Below are positions 47,101 through 55,692 of a DNA stretch of 64,000 nt, piece by piece. Origin of the DNA: a bacterium (GTDB lineage: Bacteria > Acidobacteriota > Thermoanaerobaculia > Multivoradales > J023); contig JAAELT010000271.1 in the NCBI GenBank assembly GCA_024226315.1, positions 1 to 64,000 of the forward strand. The letters run 5' to 3'. Under the pieces are notes generated by a model that was not told the DNA's origin, did not search any database, and saw only the letters and a list, made by a program, of their open reading frames with translations. How positions within the stretch are numbered: the stretch's first letter is position 1; each line of letters begins with the position of its first letter. The position numbers were made by a program, and so were the translations under genes.

Positions 47101-47268
47101 ATGGACCAGCCCGAGTACCTGCTCTGCATCAATTGCGAGACTCCCTGCTACACCTTCGAGTGGGTGGATCTGCAGGTCAAGGAGGCGGTGTGCACGGTGT
47201 GCGGAGCGGACGACCCCGACGATTTCATCACCGAGGAGGATTTCGAAGCGATGACGTCGGCAGGTTGA
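47101..47268 (+). CDS. Small zinc-ribbon protein
   Basis: A 55-residue acidic protein with CINCETPC (Cys9, Cys12, Cys16) and CTVCGAD (Cys31, Cys34), a treble-clef or zinc-ribbon pattern, and a C-terminal tail of Asp/Glu residues. I do not recognise a named family. The frame is open upstream to 46918 but only from this ATG does the sequence look like a protein, and the -10 box lies directly in front. It is encoded between the rplU promoter and the histidine kinase gene. Confidence 0.7.
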   Translation: MDQPEYLLCINCETPCYTFEWVDLQVKEAVCTVCGADDPDDFITEEDFEAMTSAG

Positions 47269-47278
47269 GCGCCCCGGG

Positions 47279-48664
47279 CTAGGCCTGTTTCGCCCCTTGC
47301 GGGGCGGAAGCCAGAACCCCGGAACGGGGGCGTTCGGCGATTTCGGAGCCGGCTACGGCCTCGGCCAGCTCCAGACGCACCGTGGTGCCGGCACCGATCT
47401 CACTGTCCACCTCGATCTCGGCGTCGTGGGTCTTGGCGATGCGCTTGACGATCGCCAGCCCGAGGCCGGTACCGCCCTTTCGAGTCGAGTAGAACAAGTC
47501 GAACATGCGCTCCTGGTCTTCCGCCGGGATCCCCTGGCCGTTGTCCGAGACTTCGAGCAGGACCTTGGAGCCGCGCCGCCGGGCGATCAGACGCACCAAC
47601 GCGGTGCCGGTGCCCCCGGAAGCCGCCAGGGCATTCTGGGTCAGGTTGATCAGCAGCTGGTTGATCTGGCCGCGGTCCACCCGCACGCGGGCACCGCCGC
47701 TCGAGTCCTCGATTTCGACCACGGCACCTCGGTCCTGGATCTCCCCGCCCATCACCTCGATCACGCGCTCCAGCAGCTCGACCGCCGACAACACCTCGAG
47801 ATCGAGTGGCCGGGGCTTGGCGTAGGACAGGAAGCCGGTGGCCAGACGCTCGAGCCGGCGCAGCTCGGAGCGGGTGATCGAAAGCAGCCGATTCTGCGAA
47901 CCGCTCGGGACCCCCTGGGCGGCTTCCTCCTCGAGCATTTGCATGTTCAGCGACAGCGAGTTCAGGGGATTGCGGATCTCGTGCGCCAGACCCGAAGCCA
48001 GAGTGCCGATGTAGGCCAGACGCTCCGCTTCGACCGCCTGCTCCTCCAGGCGCTGGGCGCGCCGGAAGAGCACCCAGACGGCGATGAAGGCCGCCACCAG
48101 GAGAGTCAACGTCAAGACGCCGATGACCGACGTCTGCCGGATCAGGTCCTGCCGCAGCTCGCCGATGCTCTCGGCCATCTGCTGTTCACTCAGGCCGACG
48201 ATCATGGTCCCCAGATCGCCGATCGGGACCTCGACCTCCTGCAGCTCGAGCTCCGAGGGGCCGAGCGGGATCTCCAGACTCTCGGTGCCTTCGATCCGCG
48301 GCACTCCGAGGTCCTCGAGCGGCAAGTCACTGGTGCTCTCCTCCTGGTATACGATGGTACCGTCGACCCCGCGGATCTGGATGCTGCGGATCATCTCCCG
48401 CTGGGTCGGGAAGGAGTCGAGGAAGGTCGCCCGCTCCGTTACGCTGAGGGTGACGAAGAGATCGCGATCGAGGCTCAGCGCCCGCTCCTCGAGCATGCGG
48501 GCGAGCGGTTCCGCTTCGGCACGGGTCGTGAGCAGGACCTTCTCGACCTCACGCTGAGACAGCGAATTGAAGATCAGCCAGCCGAACAACGCGATGTCGA
48601 ACACGACGAAGAGCGCAAAGACGACCGCGGCGATCACCAGGCGCCTGGAGGTCAGCAGCGACAT
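47279..48664 (-). CDS. Membrane sensor histidine kinase
   Basis: A 461-residue sensor kinase: first membrane segment at about 9-33, an extracytoplasmic sensor domain (34-178), second segment 180-200, then HisKA with His228 in LASGLAHEIRNPLNSL and an HATPase domain (NLTQNALAASGG, DNGQGIPAEDQERMFDLF, GTGLGLAIVKRIA). The kinase core is of the NtrB-like class that often pairs with sigma-54 response regulators, but no receiver-containing partner is encoded in the window. The ATG at 48664 is preceded by a run of six G; the frame upstream to 48841 is probably non-coding. Confidence 0.88.
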   Translation of the reverse strand: MSLLTSRRLVIAAVVFALFVVFDIALFGWLIFNSLSQREVEKVLLTTRAEAEPLARMLEERALSLDRDLFVTLSVTERATFLDSFPTQREMIRSIQIRGVDGTIVYQEESTSDLPLEDLGVPRIEGTESLEIPLGPSELELQEVEVPIGDLGTMIVGLSEQQMAESIGELRQDLIRQTSVIGVLTLTLLVAAFIAVWVLFRRAQRLEEQAVEAERLAYIGTLASGLAHEIRNPLNSLSLNMQMLEEEAAQGVPSGSQNRLLSITRSELRRLERLATGFLSYAKPRPLDLEVLSAVELLERVIEVMGGEIQDRGAVVEIEDSSGGARVRVDRGQINQLLINLTQNALAASGGTGTALVRLIARRRGSKVLLEVSDNGQGIPAEDQERMFDLFYSTRKGGTGLGLAIVKRIAKTHDAEIEVDSEIGAGTTVRLELAEAVAGSEIAERPRSGVLASAPQGAKQA

Positions 48665-48874
48665 CCCCCCAGCATAGCACCGTGCTTCCGGCCTGGGGCT
48701 TGGAGCTCTCGCCGCAACGTCCTGAGAAATGGTGAATTGACCGCGACCAGGCGAATCGGTACCATCCGCAGCCACCGTTCCTTCAGGATACAATCCCGAC
48801 TCGCGGCACCTTCGGAATCCGCCAGCGAGAAGCGGCAGCACCGTGTTCGAGAGGTGGGGCAGCGGAGTGGAACG

Positions 48875-50521
48875 ATGACATCAAGAGCGCTCAACCAAAG
48901 TCCTCCAGCCCGTTGGCTCCAGCTGCTCACCGCCGCGCTGCTGGCCGCGGCCTGTGGTGCACCGGAGAGCGTCGGAAAAAAGCCTGACACCGACGGCGAG
49001 CGTACGGTCGTCGTCTCGCACTCCGTCGACATGCAGGGCGTCAACGAGCTCACCACTCAGTCGACGGCAATTACCAACGCCCTGCTCTACCACGCCTTCT
49101 TCCTTCAGCTGGTGGAGGAGCAGGCCGACTATCAGGACGGCCCACCGACCTTCGAGCCGCAGCTGGCCGAATCCTACGAGTTCTCCGAGGACCGCCTACG
49201 GCTGACCTTCCACCTGCGCCCCGACGTGGTGTGGAGCGACGGCGTGCCGGTCACCGCCGAAGACGTGCGCTGGACCTGGCAGGGCCACATCCATCCGGAC
49301 GTGCCCTGGGGCCTCATCGAAGCCAAGAAACACATCACGGACGTCGAGGTGGTCGATCCGCACACCGCGGTCTTCCATTTCTCCAAGGCCTACGCCGCCC
49401 AGCTCCAGGACGCGGTCATCGGCGTCATCCTGCCCAAACACGCCTGGGGCGTGATCCCGTTCGAGGAGTGGCGCGAGAACACCACTTGGTTCCGGGATCA
49501 CATGGTGGTCAACGGCCCGTTCGCCCTCGAGTCCTGGGAGCCCCAGCAGCGCTACGTGCTGCGGCGTAACAAGAAGTACTTCGACTCGAAGCTCCCGAAA
49601 GTCGATCGCATCGTCTTCGAGGTCATCCCGGAAGAGAACAGCCGCCTCGCCCTGCTGCGCTCGGGCAAGGCCCATCTGGTGGAGATCATCGCTCCCCAGG
49701 ACGCCGCCAGGATCGAGGCCGATCCCGACCTGAAGCTGCTGCCCTACATCCCCCGCGTCTTCTTCTTCCTGACCTGGAACGTGTCGCGGCCGCTGTTCGC
49801 CGACAAAGAGGTCCGCCAGGCGCTGACCATGGCGATCGACCGGCAGGAGATCGTCGACTCGATCCACTACGGCTACGCCAACGTGTCCTATTCGCCCTTT
49901 CCGTCCAACCACTGGGCCTACAACAAGAACCTGCAGCCGTGGCCCTACGATCCCGGCCGGGCCAAGGAGATGCTGGCGCGGGCGGGATGGACCGACAGCG
50001 ACGGCGACGGCATCCTGGACCGCGACGGTCAGCCGTTCAGCTTCGAGCTGGTGACCAACGCCGAGAGCCAGGTACGGCTCGACGCGCTGGTGATGATCCA
50101 GGATCATCTGAAGCGAGTCGGCGTCGACGTCCGCACCCGCTCGATGGAGTTCAACGCGCTGCTCGACCCGCTCAACGCACACGACTTCGACGCCGCGATC
50201 CAGGCACTGGCGCTCGATACCAGCCTCAACACGAGCTTTTTCCTCCACACCTCGGCGATCGACGACGGTTTCAACTGGGGCGCGTACTCGAACCCCGAGA
50301 TGGACCGCCTGATCGATCAGACGGCGGCCGAGGTCGACCCGCTGGCCGCCAAGCCCATCTACGATCAGCTGCAGGCCTTGCTCCACGAGGAGGCGCCCCT
50401 GACCTTCCTCTACGAGACACAGCGCCTGTGCGCGGCGAGCAAAAACCTGCACGACGTCGACCCCAACTCGATCAGCACCTTCTTCAATCTCCGCCGCTGG
50501 CGGCTCGAGGACACCGAGTAG
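48875..50521 (+). CDS. Peptide ABC transporter substrate-binding lipoprotein
   Basis: A 548-residue family 5 solute-binding protein (OppA/DppA type). The signal ends in the lipobox LAAAC with Cys27 as the lipidated residue. Conserved features include FEPQLAESYEFSEDRLRLTFHLRPDVVWSDG and PVTAEDVRWTW, TMAIDRQEIVDSI and ENTTWFRDHMVVNGPFALESW. It captures peptides (or other compounds) for the two permeases that follow. The cognate ATPase genes are not in the operon and must be elsewhere. The ATG at 48875 is preceded by GAGTGGAACG. Confidence 0.9.
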   Translation: MTSRALNQSPPARWLQLLTAALLAAACGAPESVGKKPDTDGERTVVVSHSVDMQGVNELTTQSTAITNALLYHAFFLQLVEEQADYQDGPPTFEPQLAESYEFSEDRLRLTFHLRPDVVWSDGVPVTAEDVRWTWQGHIHPDVPWGLIEAKKHITDVEVVDPHTAVFHFSKAYAAQLQDAVIGVILPKHAWGVIPFEEWRENTTWFRDHMVVNGPFALESWEPQQRYVLRRNKKYFDSKLPKVDRIVFEVIPEENSRLALLRSGKAHLVEIIAPQDAARIEADPDLKLLPYIPRVFFFLTWNVSRPLFADKEVRQALTMAIDRQEIVDSIHYGYANVSYSPFPSNHWAYNKNLQPWPYDPGRAKEMLARAGWTDSDGDGILDRDGQPFSFELVTNAESQVRLDALVMIQDHLKRVGVDVRTRSMEFNALLDPLNAHDFDAAIQALALDTSLNTSFFLHTSAIDDGFNWGAYSNPEMDRLIDQTAAEVDPLAAKPIYDQLQALLHEEAPLTFLYETQRLCAASKNLHDVDPNSISTFFNLRRWRLEDTE

Positions 50522-50549
50522 AGCCCGCGGACCGCGGCCGCGACGCATC

Positions 50550-51518
50550 GTGCTCCGCTTCATTCTCCGCCGCCTCGGCGCTGCCACGCTGCTGCTGTTC
50601 CTGGTCCTGACGGCGACGTTCTTCCTCATCCACATCGCCCCGGGCGAGCCCGTGCGGCTGTTCGACAATCCCAGGATTTCGAACGAGCAGAAGCTGGAGC
50701 TGCGCGAGCTCTACGGCCTCGACAAGCCCCTGGGGCAGCAGTACCTGCGCTGGCTGGGATCGGTCCTGCGTGGCGACTGGGGGGCCTCCATTACCTTCGA
50801 GCGCCCGGCGTTCGACGTGCTGATGGAGAGGATGCCGAACACTGTCCTGCTGGTGCTGGCGGCGGTCCTGGTGGAACACGCGCTCGGCTTGGCGCTGGGA
50901 CTGGCGGCGGCGGCGCGGGCAGGCACCACCCTCGATCGCTGGATCCGTTATCTCTCGCTGTTGCTGTTCTCGATCCCCGGCTTCTGGCTGGCGCTGCTGG
51001 CGATCGAGCTGCTGGCGGTGCGCTGGTCCTGGTTCCCGATCAACCAGATGACGTCGGAGGGCGCGCAGGCGCTGCCGCCGCTCCAGAGGCTGCTCGATCT
51101 GCTCCACCATCTCGCCCTGCCGGCCCTGATCCTAGGCATCGCGCGCTGTGGCGCGGTAGTGCGCTTTGCCAGGAACGGCCTGCTCGAGGTGCTGAACCAG
51201 GACTACATCCGCACCGCCCACGCCAAGGGACTGCACCCGGCACGGGTGCTGTGGGTCCACGCCCTGCCCAACGCCCTGATCCCCCTGGTCCAGAGGTTCG
51301 GCATGGCGCTGCCGATCATGCTCTCGGGCACCGTGGTCATCGAGGTGATCTTCTCCTGGCCCGGCCTCGGCAACGCCGTCTTCCAGGCCATCCGGCAGCG
51401 GGACTACCCTGTAATCCTTGCCAGCACCGCCTTGACGGGCACCATGGTGGTGCTCGGCAGCCTGCTCGCCGACCTGCTTCATGCCTGGATCGATCCGCGG
51501 GTGCGCCATGAAGCGTAA
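50550..51518 (+). CDS. DppB/OppB-type ABC permease
   Basis: A 322-residue permease with six membrane segments. It begins (GTG) MLRFILRRLGAATLLLFLVLTATFFLIHIAPG, the standard DppB start, and has the EAA-type cytoplasmic loop NQDYIRTAHAKGLHPARVLWVHALPNALIPL that contacts the ATPase. It lies 28 bases after the binding protein gene and overlaps the next permease gene by 11 bases. Confidence 0.92.
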   Translation: MLRFILRRLGAATLLLFLVLTATFFLIHIAPGEPVRLFDNPRISNEQKLELRELYGLDKPLGQQYLRWLGSVLRGDWGASITFERPAFDVLMERMPNTVLLVLAAVLVEHALGLALGLAAAARAGTTLDRWIRYLSLLLFSIPGFWLALLAIELLAVRWSWFPINQMTSEGAQALPPLQRLLDLLHHLALPALILGIARCGAVVRFARNGLLEVLNQDYIRTAHAKGLHPARVLWVHALPNALIPLVQRFGMALPIMLSGTVVIEVIFSWPGLGNAVFQAIRQRDYPVILASTALTGTMVVLGSLLADLLHAWIDPRVRHEA

Positions 51519-52479
51519 CCGGCTGCTGCGCGCCGGCGGCCCGATCCTGGCGACGTTCCTGACGATCGGACTGGCCGCTCCATGGCTGGCGCCCTACGAC
51601 CCGACCGAGCAGCTCGATTCGGTGGCCGGCAGGCACCTGCCACCGCTCTCCGTGATGGCGGCGGTGGAGTTCGACCACGGGGTCTGGAAGCTCGCCGATC
51701 GGGTCGAGCGGACCGGGGACGGTCTCTTGGTCGAGCGCCTGGGGATGGAGACCCGGTACCCCGAGAACGAGGTCCGAAACCTGGACGACGGCGGCGTGCG
51801 TGACCGCCGGGTGTTCGTGCTGGGCACCGACAAGTTCAGCCGCGACATCCTGTCGCGGCTGATCCACGGCGCCCGGGTGTCGTTGATGATCGGCATCTTC
51901 TCGGTCGCCCTGGCGACTCTCATCGGGATCACCGTCGGCGCGCTGGCCGCGCTCGGCGGCCCGATCCTAGACACGGTTCTGATGCGCGTGGTCGACGGCC
52001 TGTTGACGATTCCCTGGATCTTCCTGTTGATCGCTCTGACGGCCCTGTTCTCGACCGACACCTGGATGCTCATCCTGTTGCTGGGCATGACCGCCTGGCC
52101 CTACATCAGCCGTTTGACCCGCGCCGAGCTGTTGACTCTGCGGGAGCGCGATTTCGTCCACGCCGCCCGCGGCCTCGGGGCCTCGAGGACGCGGGTCTTC
52201 TTCCGTCACATGCTGCCCAACGCCCTGACACCACTGACGGTGGCGGCGACGCTCCGGATCGGCACCCTGATCCTGTTCGAGGCCTCTCTCTCGTTTCTCG
52301 GCTTCGGCGTGCAGCCGCCGCAGGCCAGCTGGGGCAACATGATCCTCGACGGCCAGAGTGCTCTGCTCGACGCCTGGTGGGTTGCGACGTTTCCGGCCAT
52401 CGCTCTGATCCTCACGGTCATCTCGATCAACCTGGTAGGCGATGGCCTGCGCGATCTGCTCGATCCGCGCACGCGGTGA
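51508..52479 (+). CDS. DppC/OppC-type ABC permease
   Basis: A 323-residue permease. The N-terminus has one membrane segment followed by a periplasmic stretch of about 90 residues, and the core carries FVLGTDKFSRDILSRLIHGARVSLMIG and the EAA loop RERDFVHAARGLGASRTRVFFRHMLPNAL, both standard for DppC. It completes a permease pair with the preceding gene. The ATG at 51508 overlaps the dppB-like stop (ATGAAGCGTAA). queA begins one base after its stop codon. Confidence 0.92.
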   Translation: MKRNRLLRAGGPILATFLTIGLAAPWLAPYDPTEQLDSVAGRHLPPLSVMAAVEFDHGVWKLADRVERTGDGLLVERLGMETRYPENEVRNLDDGGVRDRRVFVLGTDKFSRDILSRLIHGARVSLMIGIFSVALATLIGITVGALAALGGPILDTVLMRVVDGLLTIPWIFLLIALTALFSTDTWMLILLLGMTAWPYISRLTRAELLTLRERDFVHAARGLGASRTRVFFRHMLPNALTPLTVAATLRIGTLILFEASLSFLGFGVQPPQASWGNMILDGQSALLDAWWVATFPAIALILTVISINLVGDGLRDLLDPRTR

Positions 52480-52480
52480 C

Positions 52481-53530
52481 ATGAGGGCACTACGGGCTTC
52501 GGACTTCGACTACCGGCTGCCGGAATCCCTGATCGCCCAGGCGCCGGCAGGGCGGGGCCACAGCCGCTTGCTGGTGCTCGACGCCGAGGGCGAGGCACGG
52601 CATCGGACGGTCGCGGACCTTCCCGGCCTCTTGCGGCCCGGCGATCTGCTGGTGGTCAACGACACCCGGGTGATTCCGGCGCGGCTGTTCGCGCGCCGTC
52701 GCCCGGGGGGCGGAAGCGTCGAGTTGTTGCTGCTCGAGAAGCTGGAGACGAGTACCTGGGAAGCTCTGGCCAAGCCGGCGAAGCGAGCCAGAACCGGCAC
52801 CGTGCTCGAGTTGGATAGTGGCCTCGGCGCCGAAGTGGAAGCCGAGGGCGAGAGCGGCCGTCGACGCCTGCATTTTTCCTCGGAGGTCGAGCCCCACCTG
52901 GAGCGTCTGGGGCACGTGCCGCTGCCGCCGTACATCCGCCGCGGCGACGAGGCGGCCGACCGCGCGAGCTACCAGACGGTCTACGCCCGCCACCCCGGCG
53001 CCGTCGCCGCCCCCACCGCCGGCCTCCATTTCTCCGGCGAGCTGTTCGACGACCTCACCGCACGCGGCGTCGAGCGCGCGGCGGTGACCCTGCACGTCGG
53101 CATCGGCACCTTCCGGCCGGTCAGCGTCGAGCGCGTCGAGGAGCACCGCATGGAAGCTGAGCGGTACATCGTACCCACGGCGACCGCCGAGGCGATCCGC
53201 CGCACCCGGGCCGCCGGCGGCCGAATCGTGGCGGTCGGCACCACCGTCGTCCGCACGCTGGAGAGCGCCGCTCTGGCGACCGGCGAGGTCGAGCCGGTGG
53301 ACGGACGGACCGAGCTGTTCATCACCCCGGGCTACCGCTTCCGCGCCGTCGACGTGCTGATGACCAACTTCCACCTGCCGCGCTCGACCCTGTTGATGAT
53401 GGTCTCGGCATTCGCTGGCCCTGGCACCACCGGCCGCGATCGCGTGCTAGCCGCGTACGAGGAAGCGGTGGCCCACGAGTACCGCTTCTACTCCTACGGC
53501 GACGCCATGCTCCTGGAACGGGGCGACTGA
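52481..53530 (+). CDS. queA: S-adenosylmethionine:tRNA ribosyltransferase-isomerase QueA
   Basis: A 349-residue QueA, which transfers ribose from SAM to preQ1 in tRNA during queuosine synthesis. Typical stretches: FDYRLPESLIAQAPAGRGHSRLLVLD, VVNDTRVIPARLF, HVPLPPYIRR, YQTVYARHPGAVAAPTAGLHFS, LHVGIGTFRPV, and TNFHLPRSTLLMMVSAFAG. The ATG at 52481 gives the family's normal N-terminus. It is the last gene of the peptide-transporter transcript. Confidence 0.96.
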   Translation: MRALRASDFDYRLPESLIAQAPAGRGHSRLLVLDAEGEARHRTVADLPGLLRPGDLLVVNDTRVIPARLFARRRPGGGSVELLLLEKLETSTWEALAKPAKRARTGTVLELDSGLGAEVEAEGESGRRRLHFSSEVEPHLERLGHVPLPPYIRRGDEAADRASYQTVYARHPGAVAAPTAGLHFSGELFDDLTARGVERAAVTLHVGIGTFRPVSVERVEEHRMEAERYIVPTATAEAIRRTRAAGGRIVAVGTTVVRTLESAALATGEVEPVDGRTELFITPGYRFRAVDVLMTNFHLPRSTLLMMVSAFAGPGTTGRDRVLAAYEEAVAHEYRFYSYGDAMLLERGD

Positions 53531-53636
53531 TTGCCTGAGCCCGGTCCCCTGCGGGCGGCGCTGCGCAACTCGCTTCGCTCAGACAATCCTCGCGCCGTCC
53601 TCGGGGATCCGGGCACAGGGGGACGGCCTCTGACTT

Positions 53637-53673
53637 CCCCCCTTTGAAAAAGGGGGGATCGAGGGGGGATTCT
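53637..53673. repeat. 37-bp dispersed hairpin element, copy 2 (bidirectional terminator candidate)
   Basis: Identical over 37 bases to the element at 25948-25984: stem CCCCCCTTT/AAAGGGGGG, GAA loop, then ATCGAGGGGGGATTCT. It lies between the convergent queA and small membrane protein genes and its last base is part of the latter's stop codon. The 100 bases before both copies also share words such as CCTGCGGGCGG and CCGTCCTCGG. Confidence 0.9.
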
Positions 53674-54053
53674 CAGCCCTGGCCGGGCAGGCGATTCGCT
53701 CGCAGAGTGACCGGGACCAGGAAGAACAGGGAGTAGACGCAGAAGCTGTAGACCGGCACCAGGGGCGCGGCCTCCTGGATTGGCTGCGAGGCCAGGGAGC
53801 GTAGAAGGTAGGGGACGGAGAGCGGCATCAGCAGGTAGTTGAGGAACAGGCGCAGGCGCCACTGATCCGGATACAGACGGCAGCGGTTGACGTAGAGGTT
53901 GCCCGACAGCCAGCCGAGCGCCGCCGCGATGCTGTAGAGGCTGTAGAGATCGAGATCCAGCGTGCCCGCCGCCGGCAGCAGGCCGAGGTTCATGCCGATC
54001 GCCAACAACCAGACGATCGAGAAAAAGGCGATGACGCCCAGCTCCAAACGCAC
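53673..54053 (-). CDS. Small membrane protein of unknown function
   Basis: A 126-residue protein with about four hydrophobic segments (IAFFSIVWLLAIGMNLGLL, LYSLYSIAAALGWLSGNLYV, FLNYLLMPLSVPYLLRSL, VYSFCVYSLFFLVPVTL) and short charged loops. I do not recognise the family. The GTG at 54053 follows the gcvH stop by nine bases, so it is probably cotranscribed with the glycine cleavage genes, but nothing shows a functional link. Confidence 0.6.
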   Translation of the reverse strand: MRLELGVIAFFSIVWLLAIGMNLGLLPAAGTLDLDLYSLYSIAAALGWLSGNLYVNRCRLYPDQWRLRLFLNYLLMPLSVPYLLRSLASQPIQEAAPLVPVYSFCVYSLFFLVPVTLRANRLPGQG

Positions 54054-54062
54054 GCCCGGTCC

Positions 54063-54446
54063 CTAGCCCTGGCCCTTGGCGAGCTCCTCGTAGCTCTCGG
54101 AGCTCAACATCTCGTCGAGTCCTTCCGAAGACGAGAACCGGATCTTGACCAGCCAGCCCTTGCCGTGAGGATCCTCGTTGACCAGCTCCGGCTCTTCCTC
54201 GAGCGCCGAGTTGACCTCGACCACCTCGCCGGCAAGGGGCGTGTAGACATCGGCCGAGGTCTTCGACGAATCGATCGCGCCGAAACTCTCTCCGGCGTCG
54301 AACGAGTCCCCGGCTTCGGGCAGATCGACGTACACCACCTCGCCCAGCTCGTTCTGCGCGTAGTCGGTGATCCCCAGGGTACAGACGCCTTCTTGGATCT
54401 TCAGCCACTCGTGGTTTTCGGTGTAGCGATACTCACTCGGATACAT
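54063..54446 (-). CDS. gcvH: Glycine cleavage system H protein
   Basis: A 127-residue lipoyl carrier: YPSEYRYTENHEWLKIQEG, GITDYAQNELGEVVYVDLPEAGDSF, then the lipoylated Lys in IDSSKTSADVYTPLAGEVVEVN, and LVNEDPHGKGWLVKI. It shuttles the aminomethyl group between the P, T and L proteins. gcvT is encoded 85 bases upstream on the same strand; gcvP is not in the window. Confidence 0.96.
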   Translation of the reverse strand: MYPSEYRYTENHEWLKIQEGVCTLGITDYAQNELGEVVYVDLPEAGDSFDAGESFGAIDSSKTSADVYTPLAGEVVEVNSALEEEPELVNEDPHGKGWLVKIRFSSSEGLDEMLSSESYEELAKGQG

Positions 54447-54531
54447 CGTTCTTCCTTCCCGGCTCGGATTCTGGCGTTTCAGGTCGTCGCCGCTGAGATC
54501 GGGCGGCTATTCGGATTCTAAACGGTCGCTT

Positions 54532-55623
54532 CTAGTCTCGGCGGTAGAAGGGCAAGGGCACTACGACGGCGGCCAGCCGACGGCGGCGTACCGCGACCTC
54601 GAGCTCGGTGCCTGGCTTCGCCAGCCGGTTCGGCACGTAGGCGGTGCCGATCGCTTTCTCGAAGGTGGGGCTCCAGCAGCCGCTGGTCACGGTGCCGACC
54701 TCCTCGTCGCCGTGGAACAGGCTCTGGCCCTGGCGCGCCACCCCTCGATCGCGGAGCTCGAAGCCGATCAGCTGCCGCTCGGTGCCGTTTTCCTTCTGAT
54801 CGACCAGCACGTCGCGCCCGAGGAAGTCCACCTTCTTCTTGAGCTTCACCACCCAGCCGAGGCCGGCCTCGTACGGCGTGGTCGTGCGGTCGATCTCGTG
54901 GCCATAGAGCGTCATACCGGCCTCCAGACGCAGCGAATCACGCGCCGCGAGCCCGGCGGGCACGGCGCCCGAGTCGACCAATGCGTCCCACACCGCCGGC
55001 GCCGCCTCGGGCGGCAGATAGAGCTCGAAACCGGCCTCGCCGGTGTAACCGGTGCGGGACAACAGACAGCTCTCCCCCGCCACCTGGGCGCCGCCCACGA
55101 AGTGGTAGTAGCTGATCGCGTCGAGCTCCGTCGCGGTATGACGCTGCAGGATCTCGATCGCCCGCGGTCCCTGGAGCGCGATCAGAGCGTAGCGGTCGGA
55201 GTGGTCCTCGATCGTGCAGTCGGGATGGGGATGAGAGCGCAGCCAATCCAGATCGCCGTCTAGATTGGCGGCGTTGACCACCAGCAGGTAGTCGCCCACG
55301 TCCAGCTGGTAGACCAGCAGGTCGTCGACATAGGTAGCGTCCTCGGTCAAGAGTCCACTGTAGTGAGCGCGACCGGGTTTGAGCCTGGCGACGTTGTTGG
55401 GCGTCATGCGCTGCAGGAAATCCAGCGCGCCCGCGCCGCTGACGCGGAGCTCACCCATGTGCGAGACGTCGAAGATACCGGCGGCGCCACGCACCGAGCG
55501 GTGCTCCTCGATCTCCGAGCCGTAGCGCACCGGCATCGCCCAGCCGGCGAACTCGACCAGCTTGGCGCCGGCCGCGACATGGCGGTCATGGAGCGGCGTC
55601 CGTTCAGGGACCGTATCCGGCAT
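54532..55623 (-). CDS. gcvT: Glycine cleavage system aminomethyltransferase (T protein)
   Basis: A 363-residue T protein releasing ammonia and forming methylene-tetrahydrofolate. Features: TPLHDRHVAAGAKLVEFAGWAMPVRYGS, GIFDVSHMGELRVSG, LLSRTGYTGEAGFELY, RLEAGMTLYGHEID, and GTVTSGCWSPTFEKAIGTAYV. The ATG at 55623 gives the family N-terminus; AAGGAG lies about twelve bases upstream. An open frame beyond it overlaps the divergent sigma factor gene and is a shadow. Confidence 0.96.
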   Translation of the reverse strand: MPDTVPERTPLHDRHVAAGAKLVEFAGWAMPVRYGSEIEEHRSVRGAAGIFDVSHMGELRVSGAGALDFLQRMTPNNVARLKPGRAHYSGLLTEDATYVDDLLVYQLDVGDYLLVVNAANLDGDLDWLRSHPHPDCTIEDHSDRYALIALQGPRAIEILQRHTATELDAISYYHFVGGAQVAGESCLLSRTGYTGEAGFELYLPPEAAPAVWDALVDSGAVPAGLAARDSLRLEAGMTLYGHEIDRTTTPYEAGLGWVVKLKKKVDFLGRDVLVDQKENGTERQLIGFELRDRGVARQGQSLFHGDEEVGTVTSGCWSPTFEKAIGTAYVPNRLAKPGTELEVAVRRRRLAAVVVPLPFYRRD

Positions 55624-55692
55624 GGCTTCAGAGGCTCCTTTCTCGGCAGGATCGAGAGCGCAAACGATATCACGGGCATTAGAATCTCGGCC

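Noticed and set aside
47297..48874. Plus-strand extension in front of the peptide-binding lipoprotein
   Set aside because: The frame is open but runs antisense to the histidine kinase; the signal peptide and lipobox fix the start at 48875.
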